Below, piece after piece: positions 43,367 through 52,390 of a DNA stretch of 64,000 nt (within the stretch, counting starts at the first letter, position 1; each line of letters begins with the position of its first letter). Position numbers and translations under genes: made by a program. The notes under the pieces are model-generated. The model was given only the letters and a program-made list of their open reading frames with translations. It did not search any database and was not told where the DNA came from. The stretch is from an uncultured Victivallales bacterium (GTDB lineage: Bacteria > Verrucomicrobiota > Lentisphaeria > Victivallales > UBA1829): the NCBI GenBank assembly GCA_934661375.1, contig CAKUJH010000003.1, positions 1 through 64,000 of the forward strand, given 5' to 3'.

Positions 43367-45343
43367 ATGAAAAAAATATTTTTTGTCCTTTCCCTGTCTG
43401 CCGCCGTTCTGAACGGCGGGGAAATGCAGATTCCCGACCGGTGGCAGCCGGTGAAAATCGCAGGACTCCCTTTCCGGGTCGGAATGATTCCGCGGAATTA
43501 TGTGATCAACGATCCCCAGATGATGAAGATGCCGCTGCACCGCGATGCGATCTGGGATATCCGGCGCACCGACAGCCACCGGATCGATTTCATCGGCAAA
43601 ATAATGAAGACGCCGAAATCGCATAATGCCGCGGCATTGCTGAAATCCTCCAACCCGCTTATGATACACACGACCTGCTATTATACGGAAAAAGAAAAGG
43701 ACGTGGCAATACCGGAAGCCTCATGGCGGGCTTTCAGGAACGCCGCCGGCGACCGGATCCTCGGCACCCTGGCAGCCGAATGCATCCAGTCCTTCGAGGT
43801 AAGCAAAAAGCGTTATCACCTGCCCGAGCCGGGGACCCGGCAGGAGGCGTACGAACTGTTGCGGCAGACCTGGAACTGCAAGACCATGAGTCAGTTCCGC
43901 GACCTCAGCGTTTTCTACAACTGGGGATTGCCGCGCTATGCCGGCACCGCCACTTATTTCGACCATATGCTGCTGGAATTCGGTGCGGGATGCGCCGGAC
44001 ATGAATGCGGATGCGGAATTGAGGATATGCCCATGCAGTTCGCCGTCTCACGCGGCGCGGCACGGCAGTACGGCACTTTCTTTTACTGCTTCAACGCCAC
44101 GCACAATCGCACCCTCCGGTATCCGGGACAGGTGAATACCGGCAACTGGCGGAGTTATTCCCACCGGGATTACGAATTTCTGACTCCGGCGGAACGGCGG
44201 ACCCAGTACTCCCCGCCCCGGCTGACGGGACACAAACCCAAGATGTGGCATATTTACAGCAACCGGGGCCCGGAATGCGGAATCCCGGACAGCGAATACC
44301 GCAGGAGATTCATTTACGCCTTTTTCGGCGGCGCGGGAATTTACCGGGACGAGTCCTGCGTTGCGCTCATGTATGCCCTCTATGATTACAAAACGATCGA
44401 CAAGGAAGACCCGCTGGCGGTCAATCTGCGCGACCGGAAATATCATATCAGCAAAACCGGCAGCCTTCTGGCGGATTTTTATGACCGCATCGCAACCCGG
44501 ATCGACCGCGGCGCAGTCTGCACTCCGATTGCGCTGGTCTGGGACCGGTATCACGGCTATGCCCCGAACTACGGAGCGGCTCAGCCCTGGAACAACCGGT
44601 TCCCGCAGCCGGGCGACAAAATGTTCGCGTCATTGGAAGCGTATCTGTTTCCTGTCTCGCCGCTGACTCACGAAAACAAGTGCCACCGCACGTCCCCGTT
44701 CGGAGACATTTTCGACGTCATCACCAACGACGCCTCGCAGGAAGCGATGGACGCCTATCCCGCACTGCTGCTGACCGGCGACGTCTCCATGGAAAAAGGT
44801 TTCGACGACCGGCTGACCCGGTATCTCCGGAACGGCGGCACACTCATTGCCAGCCGCTGCCAGATCAAAGACTTGAACGGACTGCCGGCAGTTCCGGAAA
44901 AAACGGGCGTCTCCGAAATCGCCGTCGGCAAAGGAAAACTGATCCTTTCCAGCCGGGATTATTGGCTGGACAATCAGAAAATCAGCGGCGAACTCGGCGG
45001 CGTCATCCGGAAGATCGCCGCCGAACAGCTGCCGGTTGCAGTCGAGGGAGATATCCAGTACATGGTCAACCGGACGCGCGACAGTGTGATCATATCGCTG
45101 TTCAACAATTACAGCAGCGATCTTGACCGGACCTGGGAAAACCCGGAACCCGCACCCGACCCGTCCACAACCCGGAAAGTCGTTGTCACATTGAAAAAAC
45201 CCGCTTCGGAAGCCAGAGAACTGCTGTCCGGCAAAATCCTCCCCGTCCGGAATCTTCAAATCGAAACCGTGGTGTCCGGCGGCGATGTACAGATCATTTG
45301 CGTGGACTTAAAAAAAAAGCCCCGGGAGTCTCAACTGAAATGA
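43367..45343 (+). CDS. Large secreted protein, candidate glycoside hydrolase of unknown family
   Basis: A 658-residue protein with a signal peptide (KKIFFVLSLSAAVLNGGE). The first 400 residues have a TIM-barrel-like distribution (YNWGLPRYAGTATYF, FGAGCAGHECGCGIEDMP with a His-Glu-Cys cluster at about 208). Residues about 440-570 look like the beta-galactosidase-trimerisation/amidotransferase-like domain (YPALLLTGDVSMEKGFD, then LTRYLRNGGTLIASRC). A beta-sandwich C-terminus follows. No family was recognised. It starts 7 bases after the small secreted protein and overlaps the next gene by 4 bases. Glycosidase is an inference from layout and context. Confidence 0.55.
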   Translation: MKKIFFVLSLSAAVLNGGEMQIPDRWQPVKIAGLPFRVGMIPRNYVINDPQMMKMPLHRDAIWDIRRTDSHRIDFIGKIMKTPKSHNAAALLKSSNPLMIHTTCYYTEKEKDVAIPEASWRAFRNAAGDRILGTLAAECIQSFEVSKKRYHLPEPGTRQEAYELLRQTWNCKTMSQFRDLSVFYNWGLPRYAGTATYFDHMLLEFGAGCAGHECGCGIEDMPMQFAVSRGAARQYGTFFYCFNATHNRTLRYPGQVNTGNWRSYSHRDYEFLTPAERRTQYSPPRLTGHKPKMWHIYSNRGPECGIPDSEYRRRFIYAFFGGAGIYRDESCVALMYALYDYKTIDKEDPLAVNLRDRKYHISKTGSLLADFYDRIATRIDRGAVCTPIALVWDRYHGYAPNYGAAQPWNNRFPQPGDKMFASLEAYLFPVSPLTHENKCHRTSPFGDIFDVITNDASQEAMDAYPALLLTGDVSMEKGFDDRLTRYLRNGGTLIASRCQIKDLNGLPAVPEKTGVSEIAVGKGKLILSSRDYWLDNQKISGELGGVIRKIAAEQLPVAVEGDIQYMVNRTRDSVIISLFNNYSSDLDRTWENPEPAPDPSTTRKVVVTLKKPASEARELLSGKILPVRNLQIETVVSGGDVQIICVDLKKKPRESQLK

Positions 45344-47277
45344 TTTCGGAAAAATACTCATCCCTGCTGAAAAAAGCTGCGCCGTTTATTCTTGCGAATA
45401 TCCGGACTTCGGAATTCTCTCCGGCGGCGGCTTCATTCGGCAACGGGGAAAGCGACAACTGGCCGGTCCAATGCACAGCCAAAGCCTTCAGCGCGCTTGT
45501 CGCGCTCGGAGACAATGAACACGCTTTGCAGCTGCTGCGCTACCTGCTGTCAACCCACCTCAGCGGACCTCGGAAATGCAGCAACGGCAAAAAATGGGGA
45601 CACACCTGGATCGCGGCAGGCGGCTCGCTCGAACGGCTGATGTCGGCGGTTTACCGGATCGAACCGGCACTGACGGAAGCGGACCGGAAAGCTCTGCGCC
45701 GGGTTCTGCTGTCCGAAGCGGACTGGATCCTGAAACACCTGCCGGTGCTGGCGGGAATCGACGCCGGACAAGGACGCAACATGCCGGAATCCAATCTCTG
45801 GAACGGCAGCATCCTGATCCGCGCATCCCTGATGTATCCGGATGCGCCGAGGGCAAAGGAATACCGGGAAAAAGGGGAAACCCTGCTGGTGAACGGAATC
45901 TGCACGCCGTCCGATACAGACCCGCGGAAAGTCGGTGCGAATTTCACGGACAGCCTTTCGCTGGACCATCACCGGTATTTGAACACGGGCTACATGGTCA
46001 TCTGCCTGCTGCATGTCGCAATCCTGCATTACGACTGTCAGCTGCTGAAACAGACGCCGCCGCCGGAACTGTACCGGCATGTCCGCGAACTTTGGCAGCT
46101 GGTCAAAAGCTGCATTGCACCGGATGGACGGCTGCTGCGGATCGGCGGGGACACCCGGATCCGGTATGCGTACTGCCAGTCCTATCTGCCAGCGGTCTGC
46201 CGTTTTGCGGCGGATTATCTGCAGGATCCGGACGCGCGGGAACTGGAACGCGCCTCGCTGGAACTGCTGGAAAAAGAACAGTCGGCAAATCCGGACCGCA
46301 GTTTTTTCGGAAGCCGGCTGGATGAGATCCGCCGCCGTTCTCCGCTTTATTATCTGCGCTGCGAGGCGGACGTCCTGAACATGCTGGCGCTGGGACTGCT
46401 CTGGCCGGCGCCCGCGGCGGGAAAATCACCGGAGAAAATTCCTCTTCTGACAAAATGGGAGGATGAATTTCATGGAGCCAGAATGATCCGTACCGGCCGG
46501 ACTCTGCGTTCATGGGTCTGCCGCGGCGCGGACGGACCCGCGGCCATTTGCGTTCCGCTGGCACGCTCCGACATGGCGGAATGGCTCCATAATCTGACCG
46601 GCGAGATCAAGGTTTCCGGACGCTGCCGCGCGGTGGAAGTGCGCCGCAATATGAACGGAGATTCCGGCTGCCTTGAACTGGTGTGGCAAACCGAACCGCC
46701 ATTCTCGGAAGGGGAAAGCACCGCAAAAATTGTCCGGCAGGTCCTGGCATTCGCCCTTCTCCCGGACGGACGCACCATGCTGGCGGCAAACAGGATGACC
46801 GCGCTGAAATATTTCAATGCGGAAGGCGGCGACGGGATCAGCTGGAAGGTCCCCAATGACTTGTTCAACCAATATCAGCGGACTTATACCGGAGCAGGAA
46901 GCGACCGGATCAATGTGGACAATGCCGCTTCGCTGGTTCTGCTTTCCGGCGGGAAAAAACTTCAAGTGACGAAATCGGAGGCTCGGAATATTCCTCTCTG
47001 CCGCTATCCATATTTCAATTCGCTCCGCGCGGATGTTCTGGGGCTTCCCATCGGCATCCGGAGCATCAGCCGCGGAGAAATCCTGGCGGACTGCGCCTAT
47101 GCCGTCATTGCCGATTCCCCGGCGGAAGAATTGAAGCAGTTCTCCGGAAAAACGGAACGGCCCGGACAGGACGTCCGGGTCATCCGCTGGAAAGATCCGC
47201 GCAGCGGGAAAAGCTGGATTTTCACTGTTGATTTTTCCGCAGCGGTCTGCCGCCTGGAGCCCGTGGAACATGATTGA
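45340..47277 (+). CDS. Alpha/alpha-toroid plus beta-sandwich protein, polysaccharide lyase- or hydrolase-like
   Basis: A 645-residue protein without a signal peptide. The first ~370 residues are helical with an (alpha/alpha)6-toroid pattern: NMPESNLWNGSILIRASLMY and SLDHHRYLNTGYMVICLLHV recall the active-site face of PL8/heparinase-type lyases and unsaturated glucuronyl hydrolases. The second half is a beta sandwich. It starts in a 4-base overlap (ATGA) with the secreted protein before it, so the two are coupled. Cytoplasmic localisation suggests it acts on imported oligosaccharides. Family not settled. Confidence 0.5.
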   Translation: MISEKYSSLLKKAAPFILANIRTSEFSPAAASFGNGESDNWPVQCTAKAFSALVALGDNEHALQLLRYLLSTHLSGPRKCSNGKKWGHTWIAAGGSLERLMSAVYRIEPALTEADRKALRRVLLSEADWILKHLPVLAGIDAGQGRNMPESNLWNGSILIRASLMYPDAPRAKEYREKGETLLVNGICTPSDTDPRKVGANFTDSLSLDHHRYLNTGYMVICLLHVAILHYDCQLLKQTPPPELYRHVRELWQLVKSCIAPDGRLLRIGGDTRIRYAYCQSYLPAVCRFAADYLQDPDARELERASLELLEKEQSANPDRSFFGSRLDEIRRRSPLYYLRCEADVLNMLALGLLWPAPAAGKSPEKIPLLTKWEDEFHGARMIRTGRTLRSWVCRGADGPAAICVPLARSDMAEWLHNLTGEIKVSGRCRAVEVRRNMNGDSGCLELVWQTEPPFSEGESTAKIVRQVLAFALLPDGRTMLAANRMTALKYFNAEGGDGISWKVPNDLFNQYQRTYTGAGSDRINVDNAASLVLLSGGKKLQVTKSEARNIPLCRYPYFNSLRADVLGLPIGIRSISRGEILADCAYAVIADSPAEELKQFSGKTERPGQDVRVIRWKDPRSGKSWIFTVDFSAAVCRLEPVEHD

Positions 47278-47470
47278 CCGCAATTATTTCACTGTGCGAA
47301 AAATTTTACGGAAAAAAGAAAGTTTTATTGTCGCGGAGACTTGAATAACAGAAGTTCAGGAACTAATTTACGGCAACGAAAAAATTCCGGAGAATTTTTC
47401 AGCAGAGACGATCTGCGGTTCCTGTCAGAAAAAATGGACTGTGTCCCTGTAATGGAGGAGAAGAAAGAGC

Positions 47471-49144
47471 ATGAAGCTGAAAACGAAGTTCTGCAGTTCG
47501 CTGGCGAAAATCATGCCGGCGGACGGACCCGAAATCGAGACGAAAAAAGGATGCGCCCTGCGCGGAGAACGTTTCTCGTTCCAGATGGCGTACAGGATCG
47601 AAGACGAATGGCGCGGCATGATGTCCCTCGAAGTGGAGTCTCCCTTCGGTCAGCGGCTGCGCGTCCGCAAAGTGGAACTCGTTCCGGTGGAATATACCGG
47701 CGTCAGTTTTGATGACGACATCATTTCCCGCAGCCCCGGCATGTATCCCGACCGGCTCAGCGAATTTTCTCCGGAGGAAAACTGGGCGCCGGCTCTGCCG
47801 TACTGGCGCGCTGTCTGGTTCACCGTGGATATTCCGGAAGACTGGAAACCCGGCGAATATGAAATCAAAGTTACGCCGAGCTGTTTCTGGGCTTTCGATC
47901 AGGAATGCGGACCACATACGGAATTTGATGCGAAAACCTTTACGCTGGAAGTGCTGGATGAAGTTCTGCCGCCGCAGAAACTCATCAACACACACTGGTT
48001 CTATGCGGACTGCCTCGCCACTCATTACAATGTCCCGGTTTTCAGCGAGGAACACTGGCGGATCATCGGAAACTTCATGAAAAGTGCGGCGGACCACGGC
48101 ATCAACATGATTCTGACCCCGGTATTCACTCCGCCGCTGGACACCCTTCCCGGCACGGAACGCCCGACGGTTCAGCTGGTGGATGTTACGTATTCCCGCG
48201 GCAAGTATTCCTTCGATCTCGCGAAACTTGAGCGCTGGATCAAGCTGGCGCAGAAATGCGGCATGAAATATTTCGAAATCTCCCATCTGTTCACCCAGTG
48301 GGGCGCGGAATTCACGCCGAAAATCATTGCCAAAGTCAACGGAAAGGAAAAACGCATTTTCGGCTGGGACGTCAAGGCAAATTCCAAGGAATACCGCGAA
48401 TTTCTGGATGCGTTCCTCCCCGTTCTGGCGGATTTTCTGAAAAAGAAAAGACTCCAGAACAAAACCTATTTCCACTGCTCGGATGAACCGCAGTTCAAAC
48501 ATCTGGAAAACTACAAATCCGCCAAAGCCATGCTGGAGAAACACCTCAAAGGATTCCATATCATGGACGCTCTTTCCAGTGTGGATTTCTACAAGCAGGG
48601 CATTGTGACAACTCCCGTTCCCAGCGAATCCCATCTGGAAGATTTCCTTGCCGCCGGCATGAAGGAACGCTGGACCTATTACTGCTGCGGACCGACGGTT
48701 ACATTCAGCAACCGGTTCATTCACATGCCGTCCGCCCGCAACCGTATTTTCGGAACGCTGCTCTACGTGCATGACATCGAAGGATTCCTGCACTGGGGAT
48801 TCAATTTCTATTATTCCGGACTGTCCCGTCATCAGATTGATCCCTTCCGCACCAATGATTCCGGCTATTTCTTCCCGTCCGGCGACGGATTCCTGCTTTA
48901 CCCCGGCAAGAACGGCGAACCGGAAGATTCCATCCGGTATGAAGTGTTCCATGAAGCCTTGCAGGATCAGCGCGTGCTGGAAAAACTGGAATCGTATATC
49001 GGACGGGAAAAAATCCAGAAGGAACTGGACAAACTTTCCCCCACCGGAAAAATGAAAATCGACGAATATCCCAAGGGCGAAAAAGCGGTCATGGCGGTTC
49101 GGAACAAAATCAATCAGCTGCTCCGCAAAGCAATCAAAGGATAA
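47471..49144 (+). CDS. DUF4091-type glycoside hydrolase-like protein
   Basis: A 557-residue protein with no signal peptide. An N-terminal beta-sandwich (residues about 1-165, ending with YEIKVTPS and FTLEVLDEVLPPQKLINTHW) precedes a TIM barrel. The barrel has TPVFTPPLDT, KYFEISHLFTQWG and YFHCSDEP, whose Asp-Glu pair is a likely catalytic or substrate site, and a C-terminal barrel strand region with FLHWGFNFYYS. This layout is DUF4091, often found in sugar-degradation clusters. GGAGGAG lies 10 bases before the start. The ~190-base gap upstream separates it from the preceding operon and may contain its promoter. Confidence 0.8.
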   Translation: MKLKTKFCSSLAKIMPADGPEIETKKGCALRGERFSFQMAYRIEDEWRGMMSLEVESPFGQRLRVRKVELVPVEYTGVSFDDDIISRSPGMYPDRLSEFSPEENWAPALPYWRAVWFTVDIPEDWKPGEYEIKVTPSCFWAFDQECGPHTEFDAKTFTLEVLDEVLPPQKLINTHWFYADCLATHYNVPVFSEEHWRIIGNFMKSAADHGINMILTPVFTPPLDTLPGTERPTVQLVDVTYSRGKYSFDLAKLERWIKLAQKCGMKYFEISHLFTQWGAEFTPKIIAKVNGKEKRIFGWDVKANSKEYREFLDAFLPVLADFLKKKRLQNKTYFHCSDEPQFKHLENYKSAKAMLEKHLKGFHIMDALSSVDFYKQGIVTTPVPSESHLEDFLAAGMKERWTYYCCGPTVTFSNRFIHMPSARNRIFGTLLYVHDIEGFLHWGFNFYYSGLSRHQIDPFRTNDSGYFFPSGDGFLLYPGKNGEPEDSIRYEVFHEALQDQRVLEKLESYIGREKIQKELDKLSPTGKMKIDEYPKGEKAVMAVRNKINQLLRKAIKG

Positions 49145-49167
49145 AACTGTTTTTCCGCAGTATTCCT

Positions 49168-49199
49168 CCCTTCTCCGTTCATTCCGGAGAAGGGTTTTT
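49168..49199. terminator. Intrinsic terminator of the DUF4091 gene
   Basis: CCCTTCTCCG (49168-49177) pairs perfectly with CGGAGAAGGG (49185-49194) and is followed by T5. It ends next to the stop of the convergent LacI-type gene. Confidence 0.92.
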
Positions 49200-49201
49200 C
49201 T

Positions 49202-50179
49202 TTATTGGCGGGGAGCGCAGGTGGCACGCTCAATCAGCCGGTTGTGCAGAACCTGCAGTTCGGGAATGACTCCGCGCGACGCCGGCGGCAGCGTAAACTG
49301 AATCAGTGTCTCGGCGGCGCAGCGTCCCAGTTCCGCAAAATCCTGGCAGACCGCAGTGTGCTCCGGGAACATGTATTCGGAATGACCGGGATTCTCAAAC
49401 GTGATCAGGGAAAGCTCTTCCGGGATGCGCACCCCCAGCCGTTTCAGGGTATGATCCGCAATCAGACCGTTGCCTTCCCCCTCCACGATCAAGGCGTCCG
49501 GACGCTGTTCCAGCAGATGAACAATCCCGCCCGGAATATCTTTCGCGGCATCGCGGAATCCGGCGGTCAGCTGATCTTCCGCGGGAATCAGCGCGGCATT
49601 CATGGCAGTCCGGTACCCGATCAGACGCTCCTCCGACCCCCAGCCGTTCGAGAGCGAATGCAGGAAAGCTATCCGGCGATGTCCCAGCCGGACCAGGTAT
49701 TCCACCGCCAGCCGCAGACTTTCCTGATGATCGGACACCACGCTGTAAATACCGGGAGCAGGGTCGTTGATGGCTACACAGGGAATTTTCGCTTTGCGGA
49801 AAAATGCGGCGTCCTGCCTGCTGAAAACCACCACGCCGCGGAATGTTTTTCCCAGAATGTACGGGAACTGTTCGCGGCTGAAAATCTGCACGTTGTACCC
49901 GGAAGCGAAAAGATGACCGGAAATATACTGGAGGACCTGCGACATGTAGGAACCGAAAACATAACCGCCGCGGCAGCCGGTCAGGATGCCGAAGATCAGC
50001 CGTGAACTGGCAATGGTCGGAGCATACCCGGTCGCGCGCGCCGCTTCCAGAACTTTTTCCCGAACCTGTTCCGACACATACGGATGCCGGTTGAATACGC
50101 GGGACACAGTGGCTGTGGAAACTCCCGCCGCTTCTGCGATCTGCTGTATGCCCGGCTGATTTTTACTGTTTTTTCCCAT
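49202..50179 (-). CDS. LacI-family transcriptional regulator
   Basis: A 325-residue repressor-type regulator. The N-terminal HTH is IQQIAEAAGVSTATVSRVFN, with the hinge region after it. The periplasmic-binding-protein-like sensor domain spans about 60-320 (NDPAPGIYSVVSDHQESLRL, GHRRIAFLHSLSNGWGSEER). ATG 50179 is chosen by family N-terminus; no good ribosome binding site is seen, and 50209 is an alternative. It is divergent from two oxidoreductases and has a candidate operator at 50247-50259. Confidence 0.9.
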   Translation of the reverse strand: MGKNSKNQPGIQQIAEAAGVSTATVSRVFNRHPYVSEQVREKVLEAARATGYAPTIASSRLIFGILTGCRGGYVFGSYMSQVLQYISGHLFASGYNVQIFSREQFPYILGKTFRGVVVFSRQDAAFFRKAKIPCVAINDPAPGIYSVVSDHQESLRLAVEYLVRLGHRRIAFLHSLSNGWGSEERLIGYRTAMNAALIPAEDQLTAGFRDAAKDIPGGIVHLLEQRPDALIVEGEGNGLIADHTLKRLGVRIPEELSLITFENPGHSEYMFPEHTAVCQDFAELGRCAAETLIQFTLPPASRGVIPELQVLHNRLIERATCAPRQ

Positions 50180-50238
50180 AATATATGTAATATGGCATGA
50201 AAAACGCATTTTTTCAAGATTTTTTTCTGCTTTTTTTC

Positions 50239-50267
50239 TTGAATTATGTAACCATTACACATATATT
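50239..50267 (+). promoter_or_regulatory. Promoter with LacI-type operator in its spacer
   Basis: TTGAAT (50239-50244) and TATATT (50262-50267) are exactly 17 bases apart. Between them TGTAACCATTACA (50247-50259) is a near-perfect palindrome, of a size and symmetry typical for LacI-family operators. A repressor bound there would block the promoter. The divergent LacI gene is the obvious candidate. Confidence 0.65.
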
Positions 50268-50309
50268 ATACCCGTTGTCACGTTAAAATCAAATAAAGGC
50301 AGATGCGTT

Positions 50310-51134
50310 ATGAAGAAGATCGGATTCATTGATTTGTTTATCGACGAATGGCACGCCAACAATTACCCGAACTGGTTCCGGACGGCTCCGCGCGCAGCGG
50401 AATTTGAACTGGGATACGCCTGGGAGGAAAAAACCAATGAAGGCGGACGCACCCTCGAAAAATGGTGCGCGGATTCCGGCATGAAGCCCGCCCGTTCCAT
50501 TGAGGAAGTCATTGAGAAATCCGACTGCATCTGTGTACTGGCACCTTCCAATCCGGAAGTGCATGAACGACTGGCGGAACTCCCGCTTCAGGCAGGCAAG
50601 CCGCTTTACATCGACAAACCGTTTGCCGACAGCAAGGCTGCCGCGGAACGCATCTTCGCTGCGGCGGAAAAGCACGGAACCCCGCTGATGTCCTCTTCCG
50701 CTCTCCGTTTCGGCGACGAACTGATCTGCGGCAAAGTCCAGGCGCTCAATCCGCAGATTTTCTGCACGACCGGCGGCGGACGCTCCTTCGATGAATACGG
50801 CATCCATCAGCTGGAAATGATTGTCTCTGTCATGGGCGCGGATGTCAAAAACATGAAACTCACCGGCGATTCCGGCAAACTTTCTCTGTCGCTGGAATAC
50901 TCCGACGGACGTCTGGCACAGATTGCCTACGCGCCGTCCATGCCGTTCACCGTCATTGCGGCAAATCCGGAAAAAACGGAAGTCATTCCGTCCATGTCCC
51001 GCACGTTTGAAAATCTGATCGCGGAAATGATGAATTTTTTCGCGACCGGAAAATGCATCATACCGAAAGAACAGACCATCGGCATTGCCGCTCTGCTCGA
51101 ACGCAGTGTCGCCATGCTGCACGGCTGCAAATAA
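50310..51134 (+). CDS. Short Gfo/Idh/MocA-like oxidoreductase
   Basis: A 274-residue protein. The N-terminal Rossmann-type start KKIGFIDLFIDEWHANN lacks the usual GxGxxG loop, and IDKPFADS (about residue 105) has the family lysine. VLAPSNPEVHERLAEL is the usual fourth-strand segment. The C-terminal domain is reduced (family norm about 340-360). The missing glycine loop suggests weak or altered cofactor binding, or a non-redox role. The next oxidoreductase starts 15 bases downstream. Confidence 0.8.
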   Translation: MKKIGFIDLFIDEWHANNYPNWFRTAPRAAEFELGYAWEEKTNEGGRTLEKWCADSGMKPARSIEEVIEKSDCICVLAPSNPEVHERLAELPLQAGKPLYIDKPFADSKAAAERIFAAAEKHGTPLMSSSALRFGDELICGKVQALNPQIFCTTGGGRSFDEYGIHQLEMIVSVMGADVKNMKLTGDSGKLSLSLEYSDGRLAQIAYAPSMPFTVIAANPEKTEVIPSMSRTFENLIAEMMNFFATGKCIIPKEQTIGIAALLERSVAMLHGCK

Positions 51135-51149
51135 CAGGAGGATTCAGTT

Positions 51150-52208
51150 ATGAGCGAAAAAGTCAAGATCGGCATCATCGGCTGCGGTACCATCGGGTCC
51201 GTCCATGCGGATGCCTACGCCAAAGTGGAAGATGCGGAAGTCGTTGCTCTGTGCGATATTCTGCCGGATAAACTCAAAGAAAAATCGGAACATCACAAAA
51301 TCGCCAAAACGTATGACGATTACCACAAGCTGCTTGCCGACCCCGAAATCGAAGCGGTCAGCGTCTGCGTTCCCAATGACATGCACGCCCCGATTGCCAT
51401 TGACGCTTTCAAAGCCGGCAAACATGTTCTGCTCGAAAAACCCATGACTCTCAGTGCCGAACTCGGACGCGAAATTCTCGCCGCCCGTGATGCTTCCGGC
51501 AAAAAACTTCAGATGGGCATGGTCTGGCGTCAGACTCCCGAAGCGCAGGTGGTCAAGGAAGCCATCGACGCCGGACGTCTGGGCGAAATCTACCAGATCC
51601 GCGTCAAACTGATCCGCCGCCGCGGTATCCCCGGTCTCGGCGGATGGTTCACCACCAAAGCCAAATCCGGCGGCGGCGGACTCATCGACATCGCGGTTCA
51701 CTTCCTGGATCTCTCCATGTGGTCCACCGGACTCTGGGAACCGACCAAAGTCAGCGCCAAGACCTATTCCAAATTCGGCTCCCCGATGCAGGATTATCAT
51801 TACGTTTCCATGTGGGCGGGACCGCCGAAATATGACGGTGTCTTCGACGTGGATGATTATGCCGCGGGCTTTATCCGTTTCGGCAAAAAAGCCACTCTCT
51901 CCTTTGAAGTTGCATGGGCATGCAACGCGGAAGACGAATCCTACATCGAAATTCTCGGCACCAAAGGCGGCGTGAAAGTCGGCACGGAAAGAACCATTCT
52001 CCGTACCGAAGTGGACAACCGCATTGCAGACATCGAACTGTTCTACGACAAGTCCAAAGACCGTTTCGCCATTGAAATGGAAAAATTTGTCGCTGCCGTT
52101 CAGGGCAAAGGCGAAGTCGCCGCCACCGGCGAAGAAGGCGTCGTTGCCATGAAACTGCTCGATGCCATCTATAAATCCAGTGCAATGGACTGCGAAGTGG
52201 ACGTCTGA
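51150..52208 (+). CDS. Gfo/Idh/MocA family oxidoreductase
   Basis: A 352-residue dehydrogenase with a full Rossmann site (KIGIIGCGTIGSVHADAYAK), the LLEKPMTLS lysine motif (about residue 96) and SGGGGLIDIAVHFLDLSMW, where the conserved histidine of the C-terminal domain lies. AGGAGG precedes the start. It forms a two-gene operon with the short homologue before it, perhaps acting as a heteromer or on successive steps. A terminator follows. Confidence 0.92.
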   Translation: MSEKVKIGIIGCGTIGSVHADAYAKVEDAEVVALCDILPDKLKEKSEHHKIAKTYDDYHKLLADPEIEAVSVCVPNDMHAPIAIDAFKAGKHVLLEKPMTLSAELGREILAARDASGKKLQMGMVWRQTPEAQVVKEAIDAGRLGEIYQIRVKLIRRRGIPGLGGWFTTKAKSGGGGLIDIAVHFLDLSMWSTGLWEPTKVSAKTYSKFGSPMQDYHYVSMWAGPPKYDGVFDVDDYAAGFIRFGKKATLSFEVAWACNAEDESYIEILGTKGGVKVGTERTILRTEVDNRIADIELFYDKSKDRFAIEMEKFVAAVQGKGEVAATGEEGVVAMKLLDAIYKSSAMDCEVDV

Positions 52209-52237
52209 TCCGTCCGCCTCGTTTTTCCCGAATTCAG

Positions 52238-52273
52238 GACACGGCTCCGGTTTTCTTCCGGACCGTGTCTTTT
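52238..52273 (+). terminator. Intrinsic terminator after the oxidoreductase pair
   Basis: GACACGG-CTCCGG (52238-52250) pairs with CCGGA-CCGTGTC (52258-52269) with a single-base irregularity and is followed by TTTT. Confidence 0.85.
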
Positions 52274-52390
52274 CCTTTCAGATACACTGATAAAATACAG
52301 ATTTTTATCTTTTTCCTCACTTGAAAAATTCCCCTTCCCGTGATAGGTTGACAATGCTGTCTGAAACGGCGGAGAGAGGAAGGTAGAAAA

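Noticed and set aside
52340..52352. Perfect TTGACA at 52349 before the EIIA gene as promoter
   Set aside because: No -10-like hexamer occurs 15-19 bases downstream; the region there is GC-rich and holds the ribosome binding site.
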